Assembly: GCA_023055505.1 (NCBI GenBank)
Contig: JALIRH010000003.1
Location: 3,597,501-3,661,500 of the forward strand
Source of the DNA: Callipepla californica brunnescens
Lineage: Eukaryota > Chordata > Aves > Galliformes > Odontophoridae
Reading direction: 5' to 3'
Length of the DNA stretch: 64,000 nt
Shown: piece after piece, positions 1 through 15,700 of the stretch
How positions within the stretch are numbered: position 1 is the first letter of the stretch
Layout of the letters: every line of letters begins with the position of its first letter
Program-made: the position numbers and the translations under genes
Notes under the pieces: generated by a model
The model's database searches: none
What the model was told of the DNA's origin: nothing
What the model saw: the letters and a program-made list of their open reading frames with translations, nothing else

Positions 1-610
1 GCATTGTTCGCTCCTCCTTATTGCTCTGAGTGACAAATTACAGACAGAAAAGGTTTCCTTGTCAAAATATGGGAAATAAGTATTCCATGTTGGAATTTTA
101 AGCATTATTAAGAGCGCTCATTGAAACGGTACATACAAAATGTAGCTAAGCATGGCATGGAAAAACTCTGCCATATACAAAAACCATGCAAAGATGGTCA
201 CAAAGAACTCGTGCTCCAATTCAAAGACCTTGTAACTGACTCTCTATACCAGAACAAACTGAGCATAAATTCTGGAATAAGCACAACCTTTTAAAGAAAG
301 CTAATAAAAGTGCTATTTCAACCAGAATTCCACATTCCTCATGAAATATTAAATGAGCAGATGAAATATCAGATAAGCTCTCCTGCAGGAGTAACTATAT
401 GTGGCTTGGGAATCTGTTAAATGTTGTAATGTATTTTATCTTGTCAGACTATAAATATCATGTACAAGAGCCCGTCGCTCATGAAAGTATGTCATTTTCA
501 AGGCACATAAATAACTGTGAGTTGTGCCTCAGAAGCCTCCAGAAGATTGCTGCCAATAGACTACCAAAATGTCAGAAGGATGACACACACAAAAAAGACC
601 TGCTACTCAC
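1..610 (-). other. SEC63: SEC63 intron 13 (5' part)
   Basis: It begins with the GTGAGT donor at 610 and runs off the window at position 1. I looked for the next SEC63 exon (expected to start with VLDDED-like residues) on the minus strand and saw none. The sequence is AT-rich and has no repeat I recognise. Confidence 0.85.
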
Positions 611-758
611 CCTGTGGTTTTATATCCATAGTGACATATGGAAAGCTACCAAGGACAGCCATAACTTCATCGTATTTCTTATCCTCCAGGAAATGCAGCA
701 AGTTGCGACGATCAGAACCTTTCAAACTCACCAAATCCTGAATACTTTTGATTTTATA
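611..758 (-). CDS. SEC63: SEC63 exon 13 (last in window)
   Basis: This 148-base exon encodes residues 404-452 plus one base, starting YKIKSIQDLVSLKGSDRRNL and ending SFPYVTMDIKPQ. It forms the helix-loop-helix part of the Brl region. The acceptor is AATGCAG and the donor GTGAGT at 610-605. The trailing G should join a TN dinucleotide to make Val453 in the next exon, which I could not find in positions 1-600, so it is probably outside. Confidence 0.96.
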
Positions 759-3700
759 CTGCATTAAAAGAAGAAGAAAAAAAAACATAGCACCAGAGAA
801 CACAGTCCACAAGAACTAGTAATGACATGATGAGAACCAAGTAACACACGTCCCCACATTGCTAATACATACACATTTGACATGTTCTTATTATGGAATT
901 CACTAATTAGAAAACTAGCAGGAGTGCTTTGAGAAGCGATAAAACAAAGAGTTCCTATTAAAACTTAATAAATAGAACCATTTTAAAAATTAGCATGTTC
1001 CATAGTATGCCATTCTTTAGAAAATTGAAGAAATTTATTACAAAACCATTACTTCAGCCAGCTTTTTGCAGAAAGCTGAGCCAAGAAACCTCTCTGATTG
1101 AGCTCTTTATTTAACTAGAATATTTCAGTACTTTGTGGTTCACATTTGTATGAACAACTAAGTACAAGTTACTTAGCCTTTTACATTAAATTGCAGGTAA
1201 ATTAATTAAAAAAAAAAAAAAAAAAGATCAGCAGAGCAGTGTGGTGAAGACAAACAGAACAGAACACCTGGTTCCTTTAGATCATTAGAAAAATATGTAT
1301 TTTATTAAAAAAATAGTTAATGTTTCTAGGCAGGTTGATCATGCCTACATTCAGGGAACCATAATGTTTTCAAAAATTAATTGTATGGGAATAAAAATAA
1401 GCCTAATAAATTAGCATCATTTTTCTTCTGGTTTTGAGGTCAATATACCCCTTATACACTTACCAGACTTCTGATCTTAATTTTCACCTCCTAACAGAGA
1501 TGGATTTCAAAAGAACAAAAAAACAAATAGATCTACGAATAATTGAACTGAATACTCACATCCCTAGATAAAAATAAATGTAAGTTTGGTTCTTTTTTTT
1601 CTTAATTAATTCATGACATTGCTTATAGACAAAAAGGACGAAGAAGAAAACGTTTCAATACATTAACAAGCACCACTCCTAATCTTATACCTTTTTGTGG
1701 TTAGAGACCCGCCTAAGATTGTCCTCTTCAATGTGAGGCAGTTGCAAAAGGGGAGATTTGAACTGCTGAAGTCCTTGGACAGTCATCTGGGAAAGCTTCA
1801 TACAATTTTCCAAAGATCCCAAAGATGGAGCACGGAACTCCCTTTCTTGGGGAGAAAGGAAAACAATACATCATTTTTCCCCCCCCTCTCAACACATTCG
1901 CAGCCTATACTTGAGTTATTGACTGCAGATCATCTTGTTTTCAATAAACCAAGCAGAAGACGGACTTATTTTAAAACATCCAGCATAATTAGTCAGGCAG
2001 CCTTTTTACTCTCATTGTTGTCACATAGTTCACAAACATTTCCTTCCCTCTGTCTACGTTGTCATAGTTGAACACTGTGAAACTGAAAGACTTCCACTCA
2101 ATAGTCTCAGGGAACAACAGCATAAAGTATCTCAGCTACCAATTACAGACAAAAGCTCTACCACCAGAAATTTCCAGAAATGAATGCAGCAAGAAAAACT
2201 TGTTTTACATTTGTATATTATACGTGTAGATATTTAACACATTCAGCAGTAATCTGTATCATTAAACATGGTCTATCAGTAATCTTCTGCAACACATTTC
2301 CAAGATTTAAAAAAGGTTCTAAGATCATCTTGTGAGATGAACACACAAATAGGACCCTAGCACATTCAAGAAAAAAAAGTACATATAACTGAAGATAAGC
2401 AGAGCATGTTATGGTAAAAGATAGTAAGAATAGCTGTAAAAAAAATCAAAAGCAAAATAATTGTCATAAGCACATCTAAAGGTTAAAAAGAGGTGTCTGG
2501 GCAAACATTTGTCTGGGCAAAGATTTTTCTTTTAGAAACTGTAACTCCTTTAGTATTTTAAAGTAAAAGGAGAAGGTACACAACAAGACAGTCTTAAGCA
2601 AAAAACAGCAAAAGTAAAAATAACATAAAAAAAAAAGCCACGTAGTACTCCTCACCCTGCCTGCAATGAAATAAAAACAGCAAAGCAGACAGGCTTCCAC
2701 ATACTGCTCTGCTTCTTTATTAGATTACTGTCCACCCATAAAGAAGACTTCTCAAAACATTGCTTAGGAAAGTCAGAATTCTCCAGGAACTTGTGAACCT
2801 CTGCAAACCTAGAACTGGCAGTGTTCAGGTTGCTCTGTAAATACCTTGCAGCCAAAAAGAAAAATAAGTTCAATAAAAAAAGAAAAACAAATTATCTACT
2901 TCGTTGTTGTTTTTTTTCCCTGAATCCCTATGTAGCGTATGAAAGAACTGAAGACAAATTTAAATAAATATTACAGAAAGTAGCTACAACTCGAGATGCC
3001 TGTCAGTTTACCTATAAACCACAGAATGCATTTTTCTAAACTTTTCCCAGAAGCCTTCAGCCTTTAATTACCTTGGCTGTTACAGCTATATTCAGTATAT
3101 AAGAACACAAATATTTATATTTATTCTTATATACACACGTCTATACAAATGTATTTGGTACAGGCAGATTTGGCTGTTATAGCTTTGCTTGAGATATTAA
3201 AAGAGGCATGTAAGCATCTTTCAATAAACAGATAGATGCTCAGATGGAATATATCCACTCTATTAGGGCTACATTATCAAACAACACAGCATCAGAGCAA
3301 TTTTAAGTGTGGATAAATGTATGTTTACTTGCATCTGGATAGGAAGGCAGATAGGCTGTAACCTGCACCCATCCCCCCCCCCAAAAAAAAAGCCAGAGCA
3401 AAATCTGCTAAGTGTTCTCTTAAATGCCAGTGGCCTCAATTTGTTATTATTTTTATATATTTTTTTATTTTTATATTATATATATGTAAACAATTTCTCA
3501 TTAATTTTAGAACATTTTACAGAGGAAATATGAAAAGATAACAAATCTGATCAAACAGAACAAGCTTAGTGTCTTCAGCATATTTTCTCCTTCATTTATA
3601 CCACTACCCTGCTGCACATTTATAAGTTACACTTACATGGACCTACTATGGATTGCTAGATGTAAGTGAAAGATCACTGCATCATCACCTCTGCTCCTGC

Positions 3701-6700
3701 CACCCTTCTCCCCTTATGTGGCCTGTGTCCTTGTGAATTATACCAACCTATAACCAGCTGTCAGACCAAATTACACAACAGGACTTTTTACTTTAAATGC
3801 AAGGTATAATCTTCATGGCGTTTATTAATATGCAAAGCAGACAGAAAAATAACACCAGAGGATTATGAAGGGAACCATACGGCTAGAAATCCTTATGAAC
3901 AAAGACTGAACTTATACCTTCCAGAAAATAGTATTGGATTGATTGACATCCCAACTAAAACGCACAAAACATACCTTCCATCTTATCTATCTACACATTT
4001 CCTTTATTTATTTATTTATTTATTTATTTTGTCTGCTGCTAAGGAAAGTCATACTGCAAGCTAAGTTAATAAAAGAGTCCAAAATATTCTCTGACAAGCT
4101 GGCTTCTACAGGAAATTTAGCTACTTTGAGCCCACAGAGCTGAAATACATTTTTCTTAAAGCATTAACTCATCATCTATATGACAGTATAAAATATTTTA
4201 AAGTTGGAAAACATTATTTTAGTTTCCTGAAACTAATACAGGAATTTATAGCCCCTTTAGAGTGGACAAGAAGACAGACAGTCTAGCTTTTAACAACACC
4301 CAACTGCCCTCACTGTAATATGAGTGTCATTACTGCACATTTAGATAGCTTCAGCTTGTCAAAGTATACAAAATAAGATGACCTTAAATCTATGAAGCAC
4401 AAAGTCATTCAAAACATATGACAGGAAAGAAGTCAATCACAAGTTTAAATGCAAATAATAGGTGCTTGTGAGGGAATGGTTCAAACCATAATTTCCACAT
4501 TCAGCTCCCAATCTGAATTATGAAATTTGCCTTGTATGGACAACTGAGATGATGCTTAATCTTTCTACAGACAGTTACCAGAGCAATCATATCTTTGATA
4601 ACAAACACCTTGCTCCTCATTTGACAGGATGGCTTTCTACCTCAAGTATCATCTCAAGGAAACCATCAAGACAGTTTAGGCCACTATGAAATATCAGTTA
4701 TCAACACAAAATAATATAAGCAGGGGATGCTACAGAGCAACGTGTATTTTTCAGGCAGTAGAAAGTAAAATTCAAGTCTCACAGGCTGTACATAAGTTTG
4801 ACAAGGACATACAATTTATGAGAGGCAGCTCACAACTGCCACATTTTCCACAAGGATTAAAAATAAATATTATTTTATATAAATAAAAAATAAACTCTGA
4901 CTGATAATATTAAGATATTATCCACTCTGTTTTTATGAAAGCAACTCAAAACTGTTACTTGCAAATAACAAATCTGAATAACTAACAATAATCTCATATT
5001 TATTTGCAAAGAACAATAGATCTGTTAAAAAATTAAGACCTGTATTAATTCCTCCATGATAGAATGAATAATAAAGTATGACAAGAACAGCATCCATGGC
5101 TTTTGTGGGTACACGTAAGTCATCCTTAATATCAGAGTTGCTTGCACCTCCTTCAAGAACAGCTGACATGGGACCAATGGTTGAATGTAATACAAACATT
5201 TTTAAAATTAACCAGTGAACCAAGTATCAAGATTCTGAAAATTCACTGTAAAAATGTTTTTCTTCAAAAGATGATTACAAAATAGTATAGATAAATGTTT
5301 ACAAATGTATGTTTTCAAATGCATAGATTTTACCACTAATAATGTCATTTTATATTTCCAAAACAAACAAATGCAGTAAACAATGAGACTTCTCATCCAA
5401 CTACTAACTTAGCTTTCACAAATAATGATTTATCCACAAATTATTTCCTCAGATAATATTAACTCATGCATTCACCTTCGTATTTTCAAAGGCCAGGACC
5501 ACTGGACAGTAACTGATAATTATAGCACATGATAACTAATTTGAAGTACCACGTCACTGACTTGAAAATTAGAACTGAAATCAGTAACTTCCATATTTTA
5601 TGTTTTATGATATTTAAAATTACATTAAGATAACAAATACACAGAGTTAAAAAAAAAAAAAAAGCTTTCAAAAATTACAATATGTAACACCGATATTACT
5701 CATATCTTTTCAATTTCCTGTTGGTTCTCAATGGAAGAATCAGCAGGGAGAAAACATTCTGCATTAGAAATGGAGCCAACAGTTTAAATATGCTGAGCAA
5801 CAAGTTAGCAAACATGGTGATTTTCCATTGGATCAAAACCCAAAATTCTTAAGTGGTTTACTTTTAAGTAAACCCGAAGGGCAACTGCTTGGTACCAACA
5901 CTACTGGTACCCCAATACTGTGGCATTCTGTTAGAATATTCTCATGAAAGGTTTGGCAGACTCAATTTCTATATATTGACACTTATAACTGTGGAAATAT
6001 TTTGGGGAAAAACTGCTGAAGAAGTACTAAGCTCAACTATACCAAGAGATATACTTCTACTTTGTTTTTCTAGATCTGTGGAAGCAATTTCTACCATATA
6101 CAATGGCAGCTGTATATTCTCATCCATCTTCACAGAATCACTGAGGTTGGCAGGGACCACTACAATCCCTAAAAATATTATTAGTAGAGGTTGTTAATGC
6201 TTGACTGATTACCAAAAAAAAAAAAACCCACAATCAACTTTCATTTCATTATAAAAAACAAAAAAACAAAAAACTTCCACATTTAAGCAGAAAATTACCT
6301 TACATGACTGTCTTTCAAAATTCTGCTTTTTGTTTTTAAATTTAAGATAAAATACACATTTCCTGGAACTTCAGAACAGTTTATTAAATACACTGCCTGC
6401 ATCTATAAACAATAATTACTTCATCAAATAAAAAAATAATATTTATGTAAATGTAGAAGTGAAGAAGAATGCAGCTACTTAGAGGTCAAATTGCTGAGTG
6501 TATCATATATGGCAGTAAGTACCTTATCTCAGCTTTTACAATAGACATAAGCATTCTTCATTTATCAGAAGACTTTCGGTAATAACTGCAGTAAAAAAAA
6601 AAGTTTTTGGTTGTATTATTTTTGCTTCAGTTTGCACAAGTGAAAAAAAAAAAGCTAGTTGACAAATATATGTAAGTCATCTCAAAAGACATTTCTATAA

Positions 6701-9700
6701 GTTTGATGGATGATTTTTACTATAAAAATAAATACCTGTACTTGGTATATATAACAGTTGATTAAGGAAGGAAAAAAAAGATGCTTCCATACAAGTGATT
6801 TTCATAATTAAAATACATAGATTTAGCTTGGCTGAGCTAGCAAAACTTAAAAACAAGCAAAACAAAACAAAAAATAACACTTCTAAAACAGCTACTGTTT
6901 TGCTACAAACATGGCTCCACTGCAGTCTCTCATCCCCTACTCTGTACTTATACCCAGTGTTGCCTTGTCCCCTTGCTCTTGTTGAACTCCATACAGCTGG
7001 TTTCCCAATGTTAAACCCATACTGGAAGCACTTCAGCAGCATAGTTACACTGCTTGCCCAGAGATGTTTCACAAAAACATATCTAATATCTATGAAAACC
7101 TAATACTCTTTAGTAAATGAAAAGGTACAGTGTTTCACAGAATTGCAGGGGTTGGAAGGGACCTCAAGAGACCGTGGAGTCCAACCTCTGCCCAAGCAGC
7201 TCCCTAGCCCAGGTTGCACAGGTAGGCGTCCAGGTGGGTCTGGAACATCTCCAGAGAAGGAGACTCCACCAGCTCTCTGTGCAGCCTGTGCCAGTGCTCC
7301 GTCACTGCACTGGGAAGAAGTTCCCATGCACATTTGTGTGGAACTTCCTATGCCTCAGTTTGTGATAAGTCATATAATGAAAAATATAGCTACTGTTTTG
7401 GTCACAGGAACTGCTAAAGACAGATTAAAAAATATATCACTTATTCAATAGTTCTTTTTTTAGGGTAGTAAAACAGCATTTTCTGTTAACATCCTCTCTC
7501 ATTTTATTGGATTACAGAACACCATTTCCAGCAGTGCTTGCAACAGCACTGGGGAAGGCTTTCGCCCAACCCGTTCTTGTTAGGAGGCTGTTAACATTTG
7601 TTAAATGGGTTTTGCTCCAGTAAAGACCAGATAAGAGCACTGTTTGATATTCAACATAAAATAGTCGTGGATTCAGCATTAAAAATGCCCTGCTCACAAT
7701 TTGTTGTGATAAAGGAAAAATACAAGTCCTTACTCCGCAAATAACCCTCTTCAGCATAATTCCCTTTTCATAATAAAAACAGAAAAGCTTATGATTACAT
7801 TTTGATTACATATTTTTACAACAATTTTAGCAAAGAACTTGCCATTAAGAATTCAGAAAAGAAGTCTACATAGCAGGCTAAACAACTTAAGAGAAATGGA
7901 GAAATTCAAGCAACACAAAGAAATGATAGCTAATAAGTCAAAAAACAACTGATGCACATTACAGGAGAGAAATAACTGTAAAAGTTTGCAATTTAAAGAT
8001 GGATGGATACAATATATCTTATACCAAACACTTTGATACTAAAAATGACCAGATCTTTAAAAGGGTTGTTGTTTTTTTTTTTTAAGCATTCAAGGAGAAT
8101 GCTTTAATAAAAATTTTAAGAATTAAAAGCTGAACACAGATACTCAAGATTTCAGAGTAGGGCTTGGCAGAAACAGAAGCATTCCAGCCTTCAAAGTGCA
8201 GAACTCTTTCATTAGAGAGGAAAAAAAAGAAGTGCATTTAGGCATTTCTAAATATCACAGATTAAGTTTTCCACAAGATCCATCGACTCTTTTTGAAGTT
8301 CTGCAATGAAGAATGATATTTACTGTTTTTAATTATACAGTTTCTTTCCTTACCTTCACGGCTTCGAGCCATTATTATTAGCTGGCAAATCACATTAATC
8401 ATTTCTTGAAGTAGTGCAGGACTCTTTTTCAGGATAAACTGCTGATCTGCAAAACAAAACTCACTGCAATTATGTTGCACTTCTATTATGAAAAAGAGTG
8501 AATACTTTTCATGTAATGGGCATTTAACTGTGCAGTCTTCATTTGTATTCATTCTTGTATTACTGAAAAAAATACCACTTCATTCTCACTGAAGCATCTA
8601 TAACACTCCGTAACAAAACAGCAGAGAACAACTGCTAAGAAGGAACACAAATTTTATAAACAAGACAAGCAGCTTCCACACAAAGTACTTATTAGATAAA
8701 ACAAAAAAGAAACAATGTCACAGAAAATTTATCCTTCAGGTAATCTTGTATTTTTAAAAGTGGGATTTTTAAGTGAAGCATCAATTTGGGGGGAAAAAAA
8801 CACATTATTTGTAAAGTACTATCTAGCTATAAATAAAGAATCATGAGGTTTTAAGAACAACCAATGATTCAATAGCAAGGAAGGGGTGGGCTTTATAGAG
8901 GAGATTGAAATTTATCAAATTTTTGTTTTTCAAAAGAGAAAATAATCTCAAGAACCTTTATTGTTTGACTGCTTTAATTTTGAATTAAAACACAGAGTAT
9001 CTCAAGTTTACTGGTCAGCCTTAGAAACCATTAGTGCCATGGCTGAAACTTCAGAAATGCATTTAGAAATGCTTCAATCTGAATATTCACAAATATGAAG
9101 AACTGCAAAATACAAAACTCATATGTAACAGATATTTTAAAGTTTTAATTTCATCTCCCTTGCTTTATTTGGTGGGAGGGGGAAAGAATAAAGAAGACAA
9201 ATGGAAATGTTAGAAAGCAATACTAAGCTTGTCTGTAATTTCCTTACTCCAAGAAGGAAAGATAATATGTTTAACTTCTTACTCTACTACAAAATAAAAA
9301 AAAAACATTTGTAATGAAATCACTTTTGCAGCCAAAAAGCATTAATGACTAGGATACTGGTATTACAAGGCTATCAAGATAATGATAAAATGTTAAGTAA
9401 ATGCTTTAGAGGCTAATTCAAAATGAAAAGGAAAGTGCTCTATGCACAAATTATTGAGTGGAAATCCATGCAACTCCTTGATGGATAAAAGCTACACTAC
9501 ATGAGCGTTGTAGCATGCAATTTGTTGTTCCAACAGTGTCTGATCGGAGAGAGATGTCATTACCTTCTTCAAGGGTGTCAGGAACTTTCATCCTGGCAAG
9601 ATGAGTCAACAGTAGAACTCTGGCTTTCAGGCTGTAAGGGCAGGTAAGTGGAGGCTCATTCTTCTTTAAATTTATGCCACCAATTTCTCTGATTAACTAA

Positions 9701-12700
9701 AACAAAATAATTTAAATAAATGGCTTTTTTGGTGTCAAAGAAAAATAAACGTGAGGTAATTATCTTACAAGGAGAAAAAGGTTACATTCACACATGCAAG
9801 CTTTCGAGTAAATTTTCCCTGAAATGATCTGTATAGGTGAACATTGGCCATTTTTATTTGTAATACAGCTCCAAAAAGTCAAAAGGTATCTCTCATTGTC
9901 TTGTTTCAATCATGGAGGGAAGAGAAGAGATAAACATGCAAAAAAATTGCCTTCAATGAGCATTAAGTAAATTTACATTGCTTGTTCAATATTTTAAGAA
10001 TCTGATGTTATAGCCAAGGGTTACTAGATTCACTAGATTCAGCCACATCGCTATTTTTTTCACATGACACTTGGTATGCACCAGTAACAGCATCACCTTG
10101 AGACTCCTCACTCATCCAAGATCAAGCCAGCTTCCTCAGAAACGCTCTCAAATATCACAGAAAGGAGGTTTATAAACCTAAATTCTCTGGGAGGCTGAAG
10201 ATCAAGTACTTTAAGTTAATTACAAACAACACCAACTTGAAAAAGGCTTGGTGTTCTTTATCCAGGATGACCTAACTTGATCCTGACCAGACCAAGATGC
10301 ACAGTTCAAACAGGTCTCTCACCTGAGTTTGTTGAAGACCCTGGAGAGAGAGGCTGCAAAGCTGAGTAACTGAAGTTCATAGTTATAAGAATCAAGACAA
10401 CCCAGAAGCTTCACTTTTTAGGTCAACAAGTCACCTGAGGAGAGATTGAGGTTCCAAAATCTCTGTCCACAAGGGAAGTTAGGATGTCAACAGGCAGGCT
10501 GCACTGATTTTTAACTAGTCCTTCCCTACACTTGAATAAAAGACCTTTTAACAAGAAGCTCCACACAAACACATTCTGGTGTAACACCAGTCCAAGAGAG
10601 TAAAACACTGATAAGAAATGTTTTACAAAAAGTATCAATATTGGGTTTATGATAAAAAGGTGAAATAAAAATGAGAACAATGACAATGGCTCAAAAAGCA
10701 GGATGCACTATCAAAAAGTGATCAGCAATATCTTTCTGCATTGATACTTCAGAGACTTGTATTGGCATATACTAAGAAATAAAGAACACAGATGACATCG
10801 ATGACTGGAGCTTTAGAAAGTGAGCAAAATCCAGAAGTATAAAATATAAGGTTGACACTTGCATAGTAACAAGAACCAAGGCTTGAAGATTACATTAATT
10901 CACTAATGTGAAATAGAGAATAGTACGCAGAGAATAGTATGCTTATAGTTATTCCCCACATAAACGCAGGGAATGCTAGTATGGCCCTGCTGAGCATGGA
11001 GTACCGTGGAAAGTTGAGGACAAAGTAAAAAGTAATATAAAATTTAAAAATATATCAGTGAACAGCACCCCACTCAGCACATAGCAGGATGAGGGAAATG
11101 AAGAGTCCTTTAGGAAAGAGCGTATTGAAAGGCAGCATAACAAAATGAAGGTAAAAAGAAAACAAATGGCTTATTTTTTCTGTCTATAAAAGCATTAAGG
11201 ATATACATAGCAAGAATAACTTAAACTCAAGAATAATGACGACAAAAACTACAGATATAAATCAGTCACAAACAAGACTGCTAACCACTAGAACAGCAAG
11301 TTCTGGAACAGGAGGCTTGACTATCTTTTAAATGAAAAATGACCAAATGTAAAGAGCTTGCACAATGCCAGTGTTTGCAACAGCATAGGAGAAGACCTGA
11401 TGATCAAGATGATCTTCCCCAGTCACAGGCTCTCAAGCAAAACAGTGGCTAAAAAAATAATAATAATAATTAAAAAAAAAAAAAAAAAAAAAACACCATC
11501 TAACCATAATTCCAGCTCCTTCTCAAAGTCTACAAGAGAAGATGAAGAATTTGTAAGAGATGAAGACAGTTAAGTAAGGAGATATCTTAGTCTATTTTTT
11601 TTTAATGTTTAGATTATGAAAACATGTTTATGACTTTAAAAATCTCACTGTGTGCATGCAAAGTTTAAATAATTAGGACTACTTCTCCCTCATTTTGCAA
11701 ATTCAAAATATTTTAAAGTGGAGCATTTTGTGTACTGTGCTTAAAACCAAAGTGCCAGTCTCTGATAAATACTATTTCCTAATCTCCGCTAGCAATCATT
11801 ATTTGTCACAGTATGCATTACAGTACCTATGCTGGCAAGACAGAATGGAAATGAAAGAAAGGCAACCAGAAGGGAATTGATATTCATGAATGAATCTTTG
11901 TAATATTTCAAGATACTACTACATCAGACAAGATCATAATTTTCTTTCAATATGAACGTATTTAACCAAATCTGTGCTTCTGATTTAACTGGTTTTAGTA
12001 CTAAATACTCCCAAGGAACAGCAACCATATCTTTATACAGACACACAAAATGTATAAGGACTGATACTTAAATTCACACTTTAGTCCACTGCTCCTCCAA
12101 AAAAAAAATCTAATAAGTTGTATACTAAATTGATTCTATCAGTATTAAACTTACTAATGGTAATTTTATATTTTTTTCTAATTCTAAATCAAGTGTACCT
12201 TCTAATTCATATTTCTGAAAAGACACAGTTGCAATCTCAACAAAATTAACGCATTGAGAACTTGAATTCTGTCAGACGGTCAAACAAGTGTGTCATCTCT
12301 TTCCCTGAAGGGGTCAGTTAGTTATAAAACCTCCCTCAGAGTAACTAACCTGTGGTATCTGAACATTGTCTGCTGGTCTGCTTGTAGCATCTTTATTGTA
12401 CTGAGGATCAAATTCAGATGCTCCTGCTAAAACCATGATAAGCCCTGTAAAGATAATGTGAGATATACAGGAAAAAAAAGTCAGCAATATTCTACACTAC
12501 TGAGTGATTTGTCCAGAAACCTCAGCCACAAAACTTAATTCTACTCTTTCCCCAGAATCTATGAATATTCATGTTGTCTATTTAGTGGATCAGTTTATGC
12601 TGCTACAGAGAAAAGCTGGCATGAGCAAATGCCTGGAACAAAATAACTGAGATAACTCAAGACTCCATTTTGCATGGCATCAAACAATAAATGTCTTCAC

Positions 12701-15700
12701 AAAACCATAGCTAGGTTTCATTATGACTGGCAGAAACCACTGCACCACAGCTGGATCGTTACTGCATGGTCTCAGAACTACTTCTTCAGCAAATCAGTTT
12801 GAGGCTGCACCACAACATGTATACTGGGAGAGAGACAAGAGGATAAACTTTTAACTCCATTTTCTGTTCAAATGACACTGAGAATTCACCATTCTTTTTC
12901 ATTTTAATGATTAGAAAAGCAGTTCAATAACTATCCCTGCAAACAAATCCCATGAAGATAATGCATTGGTCTTTTTCCCCCATAGAAAATACGATTAGGA
13001 AAATCCATAGTACCTCAAAATATCCTTCATTATCTAATTAAGATTAAAAACTGGCCAAATTAGATATTTTGGACAGTTTTCGACTCATAATTGTATCAGA
13101 TCCCTCTGCCATAGCCAACAAGAGAAAATCCAACTTGTCACTTGCTCCAGTTACTGTAACCTTCTCAGCTATAGTTACTCAAACTTCATTCTTAAATTTT
13201 GAGCAAGTTCTTTTCCGAGTAAGTCAGTTAGTTTGCCCAGTCGCAGTGTTCAGTGAATTCCTCCTACTAACAAGTAAACAAGTCCTCTGAGCATTAGCTG
13301 CCATTTTTGCTCTAATTATTATTTACTTCCTAAACACCGTATAACAAAGAGCTTCAAACAACTCCAAATACTACCCTACTATTTGAACTCCACAGTTGTA
13401 GATCTTACAGAAAACAAGTCTTATAAACTTATTTGTCTTGAAACCTGAAAAACTATCTAAAAACAAGCCAACTCATGCAGATTTGTCTCACTGTTTCCCT
13501 AGCACAGTTTGATTAGACCAGCTTAAGCCCTGAGTTTTGGAACCTCACCAGGATCAAGTTTATAACCAAGCAAAAGCAAAGCAAATTCATGACTGAAGTC
13601 ACCTCTCTAGAAAATTTTCTCCAGCAGCAAAACAGTTATGTTAAAAAAAAAAAAAAACCACTCTGAAAAAACCAGAAGCAGTACTTTAATGTAATGAAAG
13701 CTTATAAAGCAAAAGGCTTTTAACACCAACAGACTGACATTTCCAAATGAACACATCAGGATATCAAGACACCTTTTACTTACGTTTCATGTCCATATTG
13801 CGTGTTTTGTAGACAAAGTACGTATATATTTGGGTTGTCCGAATGAGAATCTGATCCCCACTATATCGTATTGATCTGTACCACCAGGAGCCCTGAAACA
13901 TTTTGTATGAACAGCAGCGTCAGCCATAATGGAGTATCAAAATAGTTACACAAGATCACCTCAGTTGTTTATAAGTAGCCCATACCTCACACATACACAA
14001 AAAAAACATTAAAACACAGAAAGTTAGCCTACACATTTTTTCTTATATTAAAGTCAAATTAAGTTCAGAAAGAAAGAAAAAAAATCCTCCCCAAAACAAA
14101 TTTTAAACAAGCATCATCTGAGAGACTCAGAAGACAAAAATTCTGGGACAATTTTTAGCCTAGAGATTCCCCCTAGCACACGCACGTGCACACACACATA
14201 CACGGTTTTGTTTACTTATAGTACTATTTTAGTGAATCCACTGGAATTACCAGTTATATAGAAAGTAGTATCATGCAAAAGCATTCAAATCAAATTCTAT
14301 TTAGGCTCATTACGGCCTAGACAAAGAGCAAAAAGGGAACTTTCATTCTGAATTATTTTTTGCAATTTCTCTTGAAGTCATCTAAATAGAGTACGCTTTT
14401 CAGAAGGGGAATTTAAAATGGTTTAAATTCCAACCCCCTTGGCATGGGCAGGCACATCTTCTGCTAGAAGACTTTGGAAGTAACCCAGCACCAGACTAAG
14501 CCATACCCCCTTTAAGATGACCAAAGATTTTCCCCACGCCCCCAGAAACACTCCGATAATTAGCAGTACACCAGTGACTTCAAATTATAGAACTCACTGA
14601 ACAGCATCTGTACTCTATAATTTTAAGAGGAGTGGCATGAAAGAGTATAAGATGCAATGTGTTCATTAAAATTCTCTCTGTAAACAAAGTTCACTAACAT
14701 GAGAAAAAAATATAAGATAAATCTCCATCTGTTGTAAAGTTTATCACGAGTGAAAAGTAGCAAGCAATAAAGTAGTAATCAATAGTTGCTACTATTAATT
14801 TAATAGGCAATAGTGTTAACTCCCATAGCACAGTGAGGACTCTGCAATTTACTTAATTATTTGGAAAACATTCTAGGGCTGGCTTCTCACAAAAAGCATG
14901 TCTGACTGCTGGTTTTGAATAAATTAACTTTGATTCTTTCATGAATAGATGAACCTTCACACAGAAGAATACAGATCTTCTAAAAATTCTTCCACAGAAT
15001 AATCTGTATTATAATCCCAAGCCTAACCAAGTTTTTTGTCAAATTAAGTACAGGAAGCAAAACGTTAACCATGGCCAATTAAAATCTGCATGAATGAGAC
15101 TGCCCTAGAAGTCCTAACTGCTTTTGCAGAAGTAGCTTATTATCTCACCTCACACACAGATGCAGAACATTCCTTAAATGTTTAGGTCAACAGAAGTCTA
15201 CAAAGTACTGCATATCAGTATTTTTCCTTTTATACATCTAGATTTAAAGGGAGGAACTAGCCTTACTTCATTTTAGATGCCTATCTCGGATATGAAATGA
15301 CTGCACTGTAGTTAACTTCGGCTTCTTTATTGATTCATAAAAGAGAAACAGCCCTATTAAAGGCATGAATCATCTTCTATGTCTACTTTAGAATTAAATG
15401 ATAAAATAGCTTGCTCCATAAAAATGACTGTTCCTCTTCACTGACTATAAAAGAAATTTACAATGACAAGTTTGAATGCAGAAATCTGTGTCTGGTACAA
15501 AGACAAGAAGAGGCAGATTGTTTTTTTGATCCTGCTCAGGACATTTTTTCCACAACAGAACGGATGTTTACTTTCACTTGTGCTATGATAAACCTGGTAT
15601 AAATCACTACAAGTACATGTGTACAAAAAAGCCAACTGAAACCCAAAAGGAAAAGAAAGAGGCGTAGGTAGACCTCTTATGTTGTATTTTAGACTTCTTA

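Larger units (their letters stand above)
1846..8353 (-). other. SEC63: SEC63 intron 11
   Basis: A 6.5 kb AT-rich intron. It holds a (TTTA) microsatellite at 4003-4030, a small CR1 tail remnant at about 6128, and a clear CR1 fragment at about 7135-7362. The open frames in it, such as 4933-5223 and 6695-7072, show no homology I recognise. Confidence 0.93.

Noticed and set aside
1..600. Next SEC63 exon (exon 14)
   Set aside because: No match to the expected residues following KPQ on the minus strand; probably beyond the window.
1697..2071. 124-codon plus-strand frame
   Set aside because: It is antisense to SEC63 exon 12 and so a shadow of the real coding frame.
7100..7451. Several overlapping frames at 7.1-7.45 kb and again at 44.2-44.6 kb
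   Set aside because: Near-identical peptides at both places arise from CR1 3' sequence, which does not code for protein.
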